Below, one piece after another: positions 25,622 through 34,491 of a stretch of DNA of 64,000 nt. The position numbers and the translations under genes were made by a program. A model generated the notes under the pieces. The model worked only from the letters and a program-made list of their open reading frames with translations. It was not told the origin of the DNA and did not search any database. Every line of letters begins with the position of its first letter. Position 1 is the first letter of the stretch. The stretch is from Humibacter ginsenosidimutans (GTDB lineage: Bacteria; Actinomycetota; Actinomycetes; Actinomycetales; Microbacteriaceae), in contig NZ_CP042305.1 of assembly GCF_007859675.1 (NCBI RefSeq), forward strand, positions 1,550,001 through 1,614,000, in the 5' to 3' direction.

Positions 25622-27880
25622 TCACCCCTCGGCGATGCCGATCTTCGCGTGCAGGCGCTTCATCCAGCGCGGCGCCCACCACATGATGCGTTCCTGCCAC
25701 GTCATGAACGCCGGCACGAGCAGGCAGCGCACGATGGTGGCGTCGATGAGCACGGCGAAGGCGAGCGCGACACCGAGCTGCTTGATGATCAGCAGGTCAC
25801 CGGTGGCGAAACCGGCGAACACCACGATGATGATGAGCGCTGCAGACGTGATGATGCGGCCGGAGCGCTGCAGGCCGAGCGCGATGGACTCGCGGCCGTC
25901 GGTGCCGGCATCCACCCGCTCCTTGATGCGGCTCAGGATGAACATCTCGTAGTCCATCGCCAGCCCGAAGCCGAACGCGAGGGCGAGCACCAGCACGATC
26001 ACGTCGACCCCGTACACGTGATCGGCGTCGAAGCCGAGGATGCCGGCGAACGCCCCATCTTGAAACCCCCAGACGAGAAGGCCGAGGGAGGCCCCGAGCG
26101 ACAGCGCGCTCGCCACCAGAGCCTTCAGCGGCACGACCAGCGACCCCGTCATGAGGAAGAGCAGGGCGATGGTGCCGAGCGCGACGATGAGCACCGCCCA
26201 TGGCGCTCCGCGGGCGAGCGAGTCCGCGAGGTCGACGGTGCCTGCGTCGATGCCGGTGACCCAGTGCCGGAACGCCGGCGCGTCGCCGCGGATCTCGCGC
26301 ACCACGCTCACTCCGTCTCGCGGGTTCACCTCGACTCGCGCGCTCCAGGCGTCACCGGACTGCTGCGGCGTCTGCACCGAGTCCACGTGGTCGAGCCTCG
26401 CGACCGACGACGACCAGGTTGTCAGGTCGGCACGTGTGGTGGCGACGAGCTGCACTCTGGCGGGGGCGGCATCCGGAAACTCGTCGACCAGGGTGGTCTC
26501 GAACGTGTACTGGCTCGACGCCCTCGGCACCGCGTCGATGCTCGTGTTGGCCAGGTTGAGCGTGAGCACCGGGCTGCCGAGCAGCAACAGGATGAGCACG
26601 CAGCCGAGCGTGACGAGCGCGGGATGCCGCTGCACGCGTCTCGTGAGCCGGGAGAAGAATCCCTCGTCGGGCGCCACATCGCCGAAGCGTGTGATCCACC
26701 GGCCGACGAGCGGCAGTCTCGTCAGCGCACCCGGCTTCAGCAGCTTCTGGCCGGTCAAGGCGAAGATCGCCGGGATGAGCGTTGTCGCCGAGAGCATGGC
26801 CACCACCGTGACCGCGATGGCCGCGATGCCGACAGCGCGTACGAAGGCCGGCTCGAAGACGAGCAGGCCCAGGCTCGCGATGGCGAACGTGGTGCCGGAG
26901 AAGAGCACGGTGCGTCCTGCGCGGTCGAGCGCCGTGCCGATGGCCGCGAGCCGCACGGCGCGATCGTGCTCGCGACTCGTGCCCTGGCCCACGGCATCCT
27001 GGCCGCGCGCCACGGCGGCCCGGTACTCCTCGCGGAACCGGCTCACCACGAGCAGGCCGTAGTCGATCGAGAGCCCGAGGCCGACGGCCGTGACGACGTT
27101 GATGACCGTGTTCGCGATGTCCGTCACATAGGTGAACGCCAGCAGGATGCCCAGCGACGTCACGATGGACGCGCCCGCCCCGATGAGCGGCAGCCCGGCC
27201 GCGATGAACCCGCCGAACACGATCAGCATCACGAGCAGGGCGATCGGCAGCGCCACGGTCTCGCCGCGACGCAGGTCGTTCTCCGAGATGGACTGCAGCG
27301 AGTCGGTGAGCAGCTGCGTGCTGCCCACCTCGACCGTCGCGTGCGAGTGGGCCGCGCGCAGGTCCGTTGCGGCGGCATCCATGTCGTGCTGCGCGCGGTC
27401 GAGCGTCGCCTGCGACGCCGAGTGTCCGTTCACACCGGTCACCGTCGCGGTGACGAGGATGCCGTCTCCGTCCTTCGCCACGAGCGGCGCGACGGCGGGG
27501 TTGTGGATGCCGCCGGGCACCGCGAGCGGGTCGGCCACCGTGGTGTGCGGCAGCGCGGCGAGCTGCCGCGCGAGCGCCGTCGTGCGTGAGACCAGTTCGG
27601 GATCGGATGGATCGACGCCGTGCACGAGCAGCGTCACGCTCTTCGTCGACGCGCCGGAGGCGAGGCGGTCAGCGCCCTCCGAGCTCTCGCCGTGCACGCT
27701 CGGCACGGATCCGCTGAGCCGATCGAAAAGGTTCTGGCCGCCGATTCCGGCGAGCGCCGTCGCGGCCGCTGCGACGACGACAGCGGCCCACACCGCGATC
27801 GTCAGCCACGGATGCCTGGCGCAGGCCGTGCCGAGTCGCCCGATCGGTCCGATGCGGTGTTCGGACGGCGCGCGCGTCAT
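25622..27880 (-). CDS. MMPL-family RND transporter
   Basis: A 752-residue membrane protein with two RND halves. Each half has one N-terminal helix, a large outer loop (about residues 55-180 and 410-530) and five clustered helices. DYGLLVVSRFREEY and DYEMFILSRIKER are the paired post-helix motifs of MMPL proteins. The family moves lipids or hydrophobic compounds with proton energy. The ATG lies 7 bp after TAACGT on the minus strand, so it may be leaderless. It converges on the EamA gene with a 10-bp gap. Confidence 0.92.
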   Translation of the reverse strand: MTRAPSEHRIGPIGRLGTACARHPWLTIAVWAAVVVAAAATALAGIGGQNLFDRLSGSVPSVHGESSEGADRLASGASTKSVTLLVHGVDPSDPELVSRTTALARQLAALPHTTVADPLAVPGGIHNPAVAPLVAKDGDGILVTATVTGVNGHSASQATLDRAQHDMDAAATDLRAAHSHATVEVGSTQLLTDSLQSISENDLRRGETVALPIALLVMLIVFGGFIAAGLPLIGAGASIVTSLGILLAFTYVTDIANTVINVVTAVGLGLSIDYGLLVVSRFREEYRAAVARGQDAVGQGTSREHDRAVRLAAIGTALDRAGRTVLFSGTTFAIASLGLLVFEPAFVRAVGIAAIAVTVVAMLSATTLIPAIFALTGQKLLKPGALTRLPLVGRWITRFGDVAPDEGFFSRLTRRVQRHPALVTLGCVLILLLLGSPVLTLNLANTSIDAVPRASSQYTFETTLVDEFPDAAPARVQLVATTRADLTTWSSSVARLDHVDSVQTPQQSGDAWSARVEVNPRDGVSVVREIRGDAPAFRHWVTGIDAGTVDLADSLARGAPWAVLIVALGTIALLFLMTGSLVVPLKALVASALSLGASLGLLVWGFQDGAFAGILGFDADHVYGVDVIVLVLALAFGFGLAMDYEMFILSRIKERVDAGTDGRESIALGLQRSGRIITSAALIIIVVFAGFATGDLLIIKQLGVALAFAVLIDATIVRCLLVPAFMTWQERIMWWAPRWMKRLHAKIGIAEG

Positions 27881-27968
27881 AGTGCATACGTTATTGCGAC
27901 GGGCGGCCCGACCGCGTCATCCGAGGACCCCGGAGCACCACGAAGCGGCTCGTCAACCGACGAGGCGC

Positions 27969-28628
27969 TCAGTGACCGACTGTGAAGCGGCGGTTCTCGT
28001 GCGCGGGGGTCGCGAGCTCGTCGACGAACGCCAGCGCGAAGTCGGTGCCGGAGATCTCAGAGGAGCCGCCGTCCTTGCTGACGAGCAGGTCGCCGTCGGT
28101 GCGGTAGCCTCCGGTCGTCTCTCCGGGCGCGAAGGCGCCGTAGAGCGCTGCGGGGCTCACGTAGAACCAGCGCAGGCCGTCGGAGCCGGCCGGGTACTGC
28201 GCGCGCAACCACTCGAGCACGCCGGCGTGCGTGAGGGCTTCCGGCTTCCACTCATCGTGGAATTCCGGGGTGTCGACGAGACGCGGACCACCCTCGGCCA
28301 CGAGGGAGCTTCCGGCACCGCCGACGACGCCGAGGCGCGCGCCCGCCGCGGCCGCGGCATCCGCGATCGCCGGCAGCGCCGTGGTGAGCACGTCATTGCC
28401 GTCGGCGTCGGTGGCGTGCACGGCGAGCACCAGCGCGTCGGCACCGTCGACCAGCCGCGCCAGGTCAGCGGCGTCGGTGTACGAGCCCGTGAGGTAGTCC
28501 ACACCGTCGATCGGCTGCTTCGGCGCGTTGCGCGAGAGCGACCGCACCGCCCATCCGCGCGACAGTGCTTCGCGGGCGATGTTGCCGCCCGAGAATCCGG
28601 TACCTCCGATGATGGCGATCGTGGTCAT
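27969..28628 (-). CDS. NmrA-like NAD(P)-binding protein
   Basis: A 219-residue Rossmann protein of the atypical short-chain family. The dinucleotide motif IAIIGGTGFSGGNIAREAL starts at residue 4, SLSRN recognises the 2'-phosphate side, and GVVGGAGSSLV and FYVSPAALYGAF follow the standard order of NAD(P)H-binding flavin-reductase/NmrA relatives. The specific reaction is unknown. The upstream 118 bp to the next minus-strand gene holds no clear promoter. Confidence 0.85.
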   Translation of the reverse strand: MTTIAIIGGTGFSGGNIAREALSRGWAVRSLSRNAPKQPIDGVDYLTGSYTDAADLARLVDGADALVLAVHATDADGNDVLTTALPAIADAAAAAGARLGVVGGAGSSLVAEGGPRLVDTPEFHDEWKPEALTHAGVLEWLRAQYPAGSDGLRWFYVSPAALYGAFAPGETTGGYRTDGDLLVSKDGGSSEISGTDFALAFVDELATPAHENRRFTVGH

Positions 28629-28746
28629 GGTCTCTTGTGACTCCCTGTTCTGTCTCCGGGCACGGTGTTCACGGTGTGTTGACGGCCGTGGACGGTCCCG
28701 CCATCGAAGACGAACGCCGGAAAGCGCCCGAGGATTCCCGCCGGGC

Positions 28747-29412
28747 TCAGGCCGCCCGCGTGTCGGGTGAGACGGCGATCACGAGCACGTCGTGCATGTC
28801 GGCCCAGTCGCCCACGATGCGCAGCGGTGCAGCGGAGAACTCCTCCGACGGCGCCGCGCCGAGGTCGCGCGACACGGCGAGCGAGCCTCCGCTCCACCGC
28901 GCAACGCTGGCGAAGGGGTCGGAGTCCACGGTGATCGCAACGGCGTCGACGGGAACGGCCGGCACCGCGGCATCCTGATGCCCGTTGCCCCGCACGTGCG
29001 CGTCACCGGGCTTGATGCGCCGCTCGCCGTCCTGCTCGTAGTACTGCTCCACCTCGGCGCCGCCGGTCGCCGCGACCCGCGCTGCCTCGGCGAGATACAC
29101 CGGGTCGCCGATCGCGTCGTACGCGTAACGCGTGCCGAGCACGCTGTGCTCCATGGTGCCGATGAGGGATGCCTCGCCGCCAGGCAGAGGCGCGGCCCGG
29201 TACGTCAGCGGCACCTGCAGCGTGGTGTCGCCCGCCCGCACGATCAGTGTCTCGATGCCGACCTCGCCTGCGGGGTCGTCGAACCGGAACGAAGCGACGC
29301 GTTCGAGCGTCGCGGGGTCGGCGCCGGCCTGCCAGAACGGCTGGTCGGCGATCCAGCCTCCGACGAGTTCGAGCTTGGAGGGGGTCAGCTGAGCGCGATG
29401 AAGGAGAGCCAT
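28747..29412 (-). CDS. maltokinase N-terminal cap-like domain protein
   Basis: A 221-residue protein related to the N-terminal cap of actinobacterial maltokinases and to stand-alone proteins of that type. Its landmarks are LTPSKLELVGGWIADQPFWQ, DDPAGEVGIETLIVRAG, VPLTYRAAPLPGGEASLIGT and MEHSVLGTRYAYDAIGDPVY. No kinase domain is attached. The role of single cap domains is not established. It is divergent from the DUF2255 gene. Confidence 0.78.
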   Translation of the reverse strand: MALLHRAQLTPSKLELVGGWIADQPFWQAGADPATLERVASFRFDDPAGEVGIETLIVRAGDTTLQVPLTYRAAPLPGGEASLIGTMEHSVLGTRYAYDAIGDPVYLAEAARVAATGGAEVEQYYEQDGERRIKPGDAHVRGNGHQDAAVPAVPVDAVAITVDSDPFASVARWSGGSLAVSRDLGAAPSEEFSAAPLRIVGDWADMHDVLVIAVSPDTRAA

Positions 29413-29477
29413 GCCGGCAACGATGTCACACGGGTGCGACGCGTGCGAGGCGCAGCGCCACGACGTACTCTGCAGGC

Positions 29478-29873
29478 ATGGCCTCGACCTTCAGCGACGA
29501 CGAATTGCGCACGATCGGCGACGAAGACGAGGTCGTGCTGACCGCCCGACGAGCCGACGGGTCACTCGGTCCCTCCGCCACCATCTGGATCGTGCGCGTC
29601 GGCGACGAGGTCTTCGTGCGCTCGGCCTATGGATCGGGCAACCGCTGGTTCGCCCGCGCCCTGCGCGCCGGCGCCGGCCACGTGACGATCGGCGCCGTCT
29701 CGCGCGACACCGTGTTCGAGGATGCCTCCGCCGGCACCGCCCACCCCGCCGACGCCGCAGCCGTCGACGCCGCGTACCACGCGAAGTACGACGGCCACTA
29801 CCCGAAGCAGTACGTCGACCCCGTGGTCGACGCCGCCTCGCACTCGGCGACGCTGCGCGTGCTGCCTGCATGA
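29478..29873 (+). CDS. DUF2255 family protein
   Basis: A 131-residue protein with the DUF2255 features IWIVRVGDEVFVRSAYGSGN, WFARALRAGAGHVTIGA and a final YHAKYDGHYPKQYVDPVV. The fold resembles flavin-type split barrels. The ATG at 29478 is 6 bp after TACTCT (29466-29471), so the transcript is probably leaderless. Its stop overlaps the start of the phosphotransferase gene (ATGA, 29870-29873). Confidence 0.85.
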   Translation: MASTFSDDELRTIGDEDEVVLTARRADGSLGPSATIWIVRVGDEVFVRSAYGSGNRWFARALRAGAGHVTIGAVSRDTVFEDASAGTAHPADAAAVDAAYHAKYDGHYPKQYVDPVVDAASHSATLRVLPA

Positions 29874-30832
29874 CGGCATCCGGGGCCGCCGCACGGCCGC
29901 CTGCGATGCATGACGCGCAGGTGCACGTCGAGGTGCCGACCGTGCGCACGCTGCTCGCGGAGCAGTTTCCGCAGTGGGGCGATCTGCCGGTGACGCACGT
30001 CGAGGGGGCGGGGACCGTGAACGCCCTCTTCCGAGTGGGCGACGGACTCGCCGCCCGCTTTCCGCTCGTCGTCAACGATCCGGATGCCTCCCTCGCCGCC
30101 CAGCGGCTCGAGGCGGATCGCGCGCACGAGTTCGCCGGGGCCTCCGATGTGCCCTGCCCGCTGCCCGTGGCCATCGGCCGTGCAGGGGCCGGCTACCCGG
30201 GGCCGTGGTCGCTCACGACCTGGATCGACGGGCATCCCGCGTCGCCCCACTCGGTGGAGGGCTCGACGGTGTTCGCGAACGAGCTGGCGGAACTGATCCT
30301 GCGGCTGCGCGCCGCACCCACGAGCGAGCGAGCGTTCACGGGCACGGGACGGGGTGGCGACCTGCGCACCCACGATGAGTGGATGGCGACGTGCCTGACG
30401 AACAGCGAGGGCTTGCTCGACGTACCCGCGCTACGCTCCGCGTGGGCGAGGCTGCGCCGACTCCCTCGGCTCGACGGCGACGCGATGACGCACGGCGATC
30501 TCATTCCGGCGAACCTGCTCGTGCGCGACGGACACCTCGCGGGCGTCGTCGACGTCGGCGGGTTCGCGCCGGCCGATCCGGCGCTCGATCTCGTCGCGGC
30601 GTGGCACCTGTTCGAGGAGCCGGCGCGCGGTGAGCTGCGCGCTGCGCTGCGGCGGGGCATCCACGAGTCCGAAGCCGTGGAGGAGCTCCGCTGGGCGCGC
30701 GGTGCGGCGTGGGCCTTCGAACAGGCGCTCGGGCTGGTCTGGTACTACCGGGTGAGCAACCCGGCCATGAGCGAACTCGGAATCAGCTCGCTGCAGAGGA
30801 TCATGGAAGCAGACGTGCTCGCGCGCCCGTGA
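29870..30832 (+). CDS. aminoglycoside phosphotransferase-type kinase
   Basis: A 320-residue APH-family kinase. The N-lobe includes THVEGAGTVNALFRVGDGLA; the catalytic HGDLIPANLL is near residue 205 and the metal-binding GVVDVGGFAPADPALDL near 225, where D-V-G replaces the usual D-W/F-G/E. It phosphorylates a hydroxyl group on an unknown small molecule; resistance to antibiotics cannot be assumed. Translationally coupled to DUF2255. Confidence 0.88.
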   Translation: MTASGAAARPPAMHDAQVHVEVPTVRTLLAEQFPQWGDLPVTHVEGAGTVNALFRVGDGLAARFPLVVNDPDASLAAQRLEADRAHEFAGASDVPCPLPVAIGRAGAGYPGPWSLTTWIDGHPASPHSVEGSTVFANELAELILRLRAAPTSERAFTGTGRGGDLRTHDEWMATCLTNSEGLLDVPALRSAWARLRRLPRLDGDAMTHGDLIPANLLVRDGHLAGVVDVGGFAPADPALDLVAAWHLFEEPARGELRAALRRGIHESEAVEELRWARGAAWAFEQALGLVWYYRVSNPAMSELGISSLQRIMEADVLARP

Positions 30833-30868
30833 CGCGCAGAGAGCCGTCCCATCCGAACGGAGGGCCAG

Positions 30869-31297
30869 ATGGAGCTCGACGAGAAGTATCGGGAATTCCT
30901 GCACCAGCACCACGCGGCGGCCATGATCACCATCGCACGAGACGGCACGCCTAAGGCGGTGCGTGTCGGTGTCGCCCTCGTGGACGGGCGGCTGTGGAGC
31001 AGCGGCACCGTCGGCCGCGTGCGCACCAAGCGGCTTCGCCGCGACCCGCGCTGCACACTGTTCGTCTTCGACCAGGGGTACTCGTTTCTCACGATCGAGT
31101 CGACCGTCACCGTTCTCGACGGCCCGGACGCCGCGCACCAGAACCTCGAGCTGTTCCGCGTGATGCAGCACCGGCCGGCGGGGCGCCTCAACTGGTACGG
31201 CGAGGAGCTCGACGAAGACGCCTTCCTCGCACGCATGGCCGACGAACAGCGGCTGATCTACGAGTTCGCTCCGACGAACGCCTACGGTTCGTTCTGA
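30869..31297 (+). CDS. F420-dependent PPOX-type split-barrel protein
   Basis: A 142-residue member of the flavin/deazaflavin split-barrel family. The sequence MITIARDGTPKAVRVGVALV, LWSSGTVGRVRTKRLRRDPR, with the K-x-x-x-x-R-D-P-R block, and CTLFVFDQGYSFLTIES follow the order seen in F420-dependent PPOX proteins. Its ATG has GGAGGGCCAG upstream. Its 3' end overlaps the converging hydrolase gene by 16 bp. Cofactor assignment is by family pattern. Confidence 0.82.
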   Translation: MELDEKYREFLHQHHAAAMITIARDGTPKAVRVGVALVDGRLWSSGTVGRVRTKRLRRDPRCTLFVFDQGYSFLTIESTVTVLDGPDAAHQNLELFRVMQHRPAGRLNWYGEELDEDAFLARMADEQRLIYEFAPTNAYGSF

Positions 31298-32217
31298 GCG
31301 CGGCGGTCGTCGGTCAGGCCGAGGAACTCGGCGATGTGGTCCGCCGCCTCGAACCCGTGAGCCGTGCGTCCCATCAACACGGGCGCCCTGGTGCGCCCGG
31401 GCACCGTATGCCCGCCCTCGTGCACGGTGATCAGTCGGACCGGCAGTCGGTCTGGCTGAGACCAGTCGGTGACGGTCGCACTCGTCTTGTCGTCGGAGCC
31501 TTCGGGGAGGTCGCGCGACTGCGGGGCATCCACGATTCCGTTCTGCGCGGCCGAGTGCTCGGCGCTCTGCACGGCTGAGAGTCCGAGTCCCCTCGGTCTC
31601 ATGCCCCAGAGGCTGGCTACGCCGCCCTCGTAGGGAACGAGCGGGTCGGCGGTGCCGTGCAGGTACAGCATCCGCACGGGCACCGGTTCGGTGTCGGCGA
31701 GCAGAAAGTTCTCCGGCGCAGGCACGGTCGCCGCGATGGCGGCCAGACCAGCGAACCGTTCGGGAGCCTGGTGCGAGAGACGGATGACCATGGCGCCGCC
31801 GTTGGAGAAGCCCACCGCCCGCGCCCACGCGGCATCGGCCCCCGTGTTCGCCGCTGCCCAGTCGATGGCCGTCAGCGCGAACTCCACGTCGTCGTAGTCC
31901 TCGAGTCGAGCGGCGAAGTCGATCGACACCCTGGCGTCGTTCCAGTGCTTCTTGTGACCGTCGAGGTAGAGCACGACCGCGCCATCGCGGGAGGCGAACC
32001 GATCGAACTGCCCACCGGTGAAACGGCGCAGCCCCCCGCCCGTCTGATTGGAACCGTGCAACGCGAGCACCACGGGGGCACCCGGTTGCGGGCGTTCGGG
32101 CCGCACCACGAGCATCCGCCTGTCCTTGTCGCCCACTCGCAGGTCGACGTGCTGCTCGACCAGACCGTGCTCGTTCGACCCGTGCGCCACGCGCTCTCCC
32201 GTCTTCGCCAGAGACAA
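31282..32217 (-). CDS. PHB depolymerase/LpqC-type alpha/beta hydrolase
   Basis: A 311-residue esterase-like hydrolase. VVLALHGSNQTGG is the oxyanion strand, GFSNGGAM the nucleophile elbow (serine near residue 152), GTADPLVPYEG carries the acid and HEGGHTVPG the histidine. This is the order of polyhydroxybutyrate depolymerase-like and feruloyl-esterase-like proteins. The frame opens with TTG at 32217; the GTG at 32190 behind GGGAGAGC is equally possible. No signal peptide is evident, so an intracellular role is likely. Confidence 0.82.
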   Translation of the reverse strand: MSLAKTGERVAHGSNEHGLVEQHVDLRVGDKDRRMLVVRPERPQPGAPVVLALHGSNQTGGGLRRFTGGQFDRFASRDGAVVLYLDGHKKHWNDARVSIDFAARLEDYDDVEFALTAIDWAAANTGADAAWARAVGFSNGGAMVIRLSHQAPERFAGLAAIAATVPAPENFLLADTEPVPVRMLYLHGTADPLVPYEGGVASLWGMRPRGLGLSAVQSAEHSAAQNGIVDAPQSRDLPEGSDDKTSATVTDWSQPDRLPVRLITVHEGGHTVPGRTRAPVLMGRTAHGFEAADHIAEFLGLTDDRRAQNEP

Positions 32218-32242
32218 CCTAGAGGGAATGCCCGCAGCGTGC

Positions 32243-32248
32243 TAACCT
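32243..32248 (+). promoter_or_regulatory. possible -10 for the leader peptide and hydrolase transcript
   Basis: TAACCT lies about 45 bp upstream of the small leader ORF and 150 bp upstream of the hydrolase start, leaving room for an attenuator-type leader. Confidence 0.4.
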
Positions 32249-32290
32249 GCCCGACGGTCGTGAACCGATTCCTGAAGGGGGTGAGACCCA

Positions 32291-32350
32291 TGAGCGCACT
32301 ATCCGCACAGGGTGCTCCCCTGCGTTCCACGACCCGGCGGCCGAGTTAGG
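32291..32350 (+). CDS. 19-residue putative leader peptide
   Basis: ATG at 32291 behind CTGAAGGGGGTGAG encodes MSALSAQGAPLRSTTRRPS and stops at 32350, 46 bp before the hydrolase start. The good ribosome site and the position in a long 5' leader make a regulatory upstream ORF possible. It contains arginine and serine/threonine clusters (RSTTRRPS). No matching terminator/antiterminator pair was clearly found. Confidence 0.45.
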
Positions 32351-32396
32351 TGTCGCGGGGAGCGCTGTCGACAGCGAACTCTCCAAGGACGACACC

Positions 32397-33191
32397 ATGA
32401 ACATCACTTCTTCTTCACCTTCTTCCTCTTCGGCTTCTTCGGCTTCTTCCTCCTCGCTTCAGTTCGATCCGCCGACCACCGCCGACGGCATCCTCGAGCG
32501 TCCGTTCCGGCTCGGCGGCGTCGCCGGCGTGCTGTGGGCGGCAGAAGCGGCGACGGATGCCGCGCCGCTTCTGCTCATGGGCCATGGCGGCGGCCTGCAC
32601 GCACGGCATCCCGGCCTCGTCGGCCGCGCCAGGGCAGCCGTGATGCGAGACGGCTTCACGGTCGTCGCGATCGACTCGCCGGGACACGGCGAACGCCCCC
32701 GTTCCGACGAGGATCAGCGATGGGTCGACGCCATGGTGCTGGCCCGCGACGCCGGCCGGCCCATCGCGGGCATCGTGTCGGAGTTCAACGGGTCGCTCGC
32801 CGAACGCGCGGTACCGGAGTGGCGCGCGACCCTCGACGCTCTGCAGGCATTGCCGGAGGTCGAGCCCGACGTGTCGGTCGGGTTCCAGGGCATGACGCTG
32901 GCCAGCGAGATCGGCATCCGACTCGCGGCGCAGGACGCGCGCATCACGGCGGCGATCTTCGGGGGCGTGTTCGCCTCGGACGAGCTGCTGGATGCCGCGA
33001 GTCGGGTCACGATCCCCGTCGAGATCCTGCTGCCGTGGGACGACGCCGAACTCGGCCGCGAGTCGGGACTCGCGTTGTTCGACGCATTCGGCTCGTCGGA
33101 CAAGACGCTGCACGTGTTTCCCGGCAGCCACTTCCGCGTGCCGGAGGCGCAGGTCGACACGAGGTTCTTCGCCAGGCACCTGCGGCGATAA
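32397..33191 (+). CDS. alpha/beta hydrolase with poly-serine N-terminus
   Basis: A 264-residue hydrolase. Residues 4-20 are almost only serine and alanine (SSSPSSSSASSASSSS), encoded by CTTCTT-type trinucleotide repeats; the start is supported by CAAGGACGACACC. The catalytic domain begins FRLGGVAGVLWAAEAATDAA, then PLLLMGHGGGLHARHPGLVG (oxyanion region) and VAIDSPGHGERP. The expected nucleophile elbow appears as VGFQGMTLAS, where glutamine stands in the usual serine position; the final HFRVPEAQVD gives a possible histidine. Loss of the serine means the enzyme may be inactive or use other chemistry. Confidence 0.75.
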   Translation: MNITSSSPSSSSASSASSSSLQFDPPTTADGILERPFRLGGVAGVLWAAEAATDAAPLLLMGHGGGLHARHPGLVGRARAAVMRDGFTVVAIDSPGHGERPRSDEDQRWVDAMVLARDAGRPIAGIVSEFNGSLAERAVPEWRATLDALQALPEVEPDVSVGFQGMTLASEIGIRLAAQDARITAAIFGGVFASDELLDAASRVTIPVEILLPWDDAELGRESGLALFDAFGSSDKTLHVFPGSHFRVPEAQVDTRFFARHLRR

Positions 33192-33227
33192 GACCCGGAC
33201 ATACCCCTGGTCGGCGCGAGGCGCGGC

Positions 33228-33233
33228 TACGCT
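33228..33233 (+). promoter_or_regulatory. possible -10 element for the NYN gene
   Basis: TACGCT sits 45 bp upstream of the ATG at 33278, which has a GCGGAAGG ribosome site. Confidence 0.4.
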
Positions 33234-33277
33234 CGAAGCGTGCCCGCGCCTCGCGCGACGGGCGGCGGAAGGATGCC

Positions 33278-34447
33278 ATGGCCGAGACCTCAGACAGCCG
33301 CGTGGCCGTCTACATCGACTTCGACAACATCGTCATCTCGCGCTACGACCAAGTGAACGGTCGCGGCGCGTTCATGCGAGACAGGGTGCGGCAGTCCGAC
33401 GCCGACAGCACCGATTCCGCGGTCGCCGCCCGGCTCGCGGCGGCGCAGGTCGACGTCGGCGCGATCATCGACTTCGCGGCATCGTTCGGCACGCTCGTGC
33501 TCACCAGGGCATACGCCGACTGGTCGGCGAGCGTGAACGCCGACTACCGCCACCAGCTCGTCGGTCGCGCTGTGGACCTGGTGCAGCTGTTCCCAGCGGC
33601 GGCGTATGCGAAGAACGGGGCGGACATCCGGCTCGCGGTCGATGCCGTCGAGGACATGTTCCGCCTGCCCGACCTCACCCATGTGGTGATCGTGGGGGGC
33701 GACAGCGACTACGTTCCGCTCGCACAGCGTTGCAAGCGGCTCGGGCGATATGTGGTGGGCATCGGCGTGGCCGGTTCGACGGCGCGCTCGCTCGCCGCAG
33801 CCTGCGACGAGTTCTACTCGTACGACGCCCTGCCGGGCATCGAGCATCCGGAGCCGCCGGCCGAGGCGCCGAAGGCGACCAGGAAGCGCGCTTCCTCGTC
33901 GAAGTCGGCCACGGCAGGCGCCGCCACGGCGAGCGAGGAGCCCGTGCCGAGCTCTGATTCTGAATCGGGCGACGCCGAGACGTCCGAGCCGAACGGTGCC
34001 AAGGCCTCGACGAAGTCGTCGAGCCGCGGCAAGCGAGCCGGCTCGGGCGTGACGATGAGCGGCGCGACGACGAGCTCCAAGGCATCCGCCGGCGCCGCTG
34101 CCGCTGGCGCGTCGAGCACGGACGCCGCGCAGGACGACGATGACGAGGATGCCTCGCGCGACCGCCAGCAGGAGGCCACCAGCCTGCTCGAACGCGCCCT
34201 GCGCATCGGCCACGAGAAGGACGACGCGGAGTGGCTGCACAGCTCGGCGGTGAAATCGCAGATCAAGCGCATGGATCCGTCGTTCAGCGAGAAGCAGCTC
34301 GGCTACCGGTCGTTCTCCGACTTCATCAAGTCGAGGTCGGAGATCGCCGACCTCGACGACAGCAGCACCACGCAGCTCGTGCGGCTGAAGCCCGCGCCGG
34401 AGCCTGCGCCGGTCGCGAAGCGCGTGCCGCGGCGGGCGAAGGGCTGA
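33278..34447 (+). CDS. NYN-domain ribonuclease-like protein with C-terminal LOTUS/OST-HTH domain
   Basis: A 389-residue protein. Residues 8-175 form a NYN (PIN-like) nuclease domain: VAVYIDFDNIVISRYDQ, KNGADIRLAVDAVEDMF and VVIVGGDSDYVPLAQRCKRL supply the acidic cluster that binds metal. Residues about 180-300 are a Ser/Ala/Glu-rich disordered linker. The end (residues about 300-375: TSLLERALRIGHEKDDAEWL, SEKQLGYRSFSDFIKSR) fits the LOTUS/OST-HTH RNA-binding domain. The family is thought to act on RNA. I use the ATG at 33278, with a nearby ATG out of frame at 33273. Confidence 0.88.
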   Translation: MAETSDSRVAVYIDFDNIVISRYDQVNGRGAFMRDRVRQSDADSTDSAVAARLAAAQVDVGAIIDFAASFGTLVLTRAYADWSASVNADYRHQLVGRAVDLVQLFPAAAYAKNGADIRLAVDAVEDMFRLPDLTHVVIVGGDSDYVPLAQRCKRLGRYVVGIGVAGSTARSLAAACDEFYSYDALPGIEHPEPPAEAPKATRKRASSSKSATAGAATASEEPVPSSDSESGDAETSEPNGAKASTKSSSRGKRAGSGVTMSGATTSSKASAGAAAAGASSTDAAQDDDDEDASRDRQQEATSLLERALRIGHEKDDAEWLHSSAVKSQIKRMDPSFSEKQLGYRSFSDFIKSRSEIADLDDSSTTQLVRLKPAPEPAPVAKRVPRRAKG

Positions 34448-34491
34448 CACGGGCCGCTGCCGATCACTGCCGGACGAATGCTTCCCAGCAT

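Noticed and set aside
25649..27589. 646-residue plus-strand ORF opposite MMPL
   Set aside because: It is a GC-bias shadow of the MMPL gene, rich in Arg, Glu and His with no domain.
29870..30832. Antibiotic resistance gene
   Set aside because: Only the general APH kinase fold is supported; no motif ties it to an aminoglycoside or macrolide, and the context is not a resistance island.
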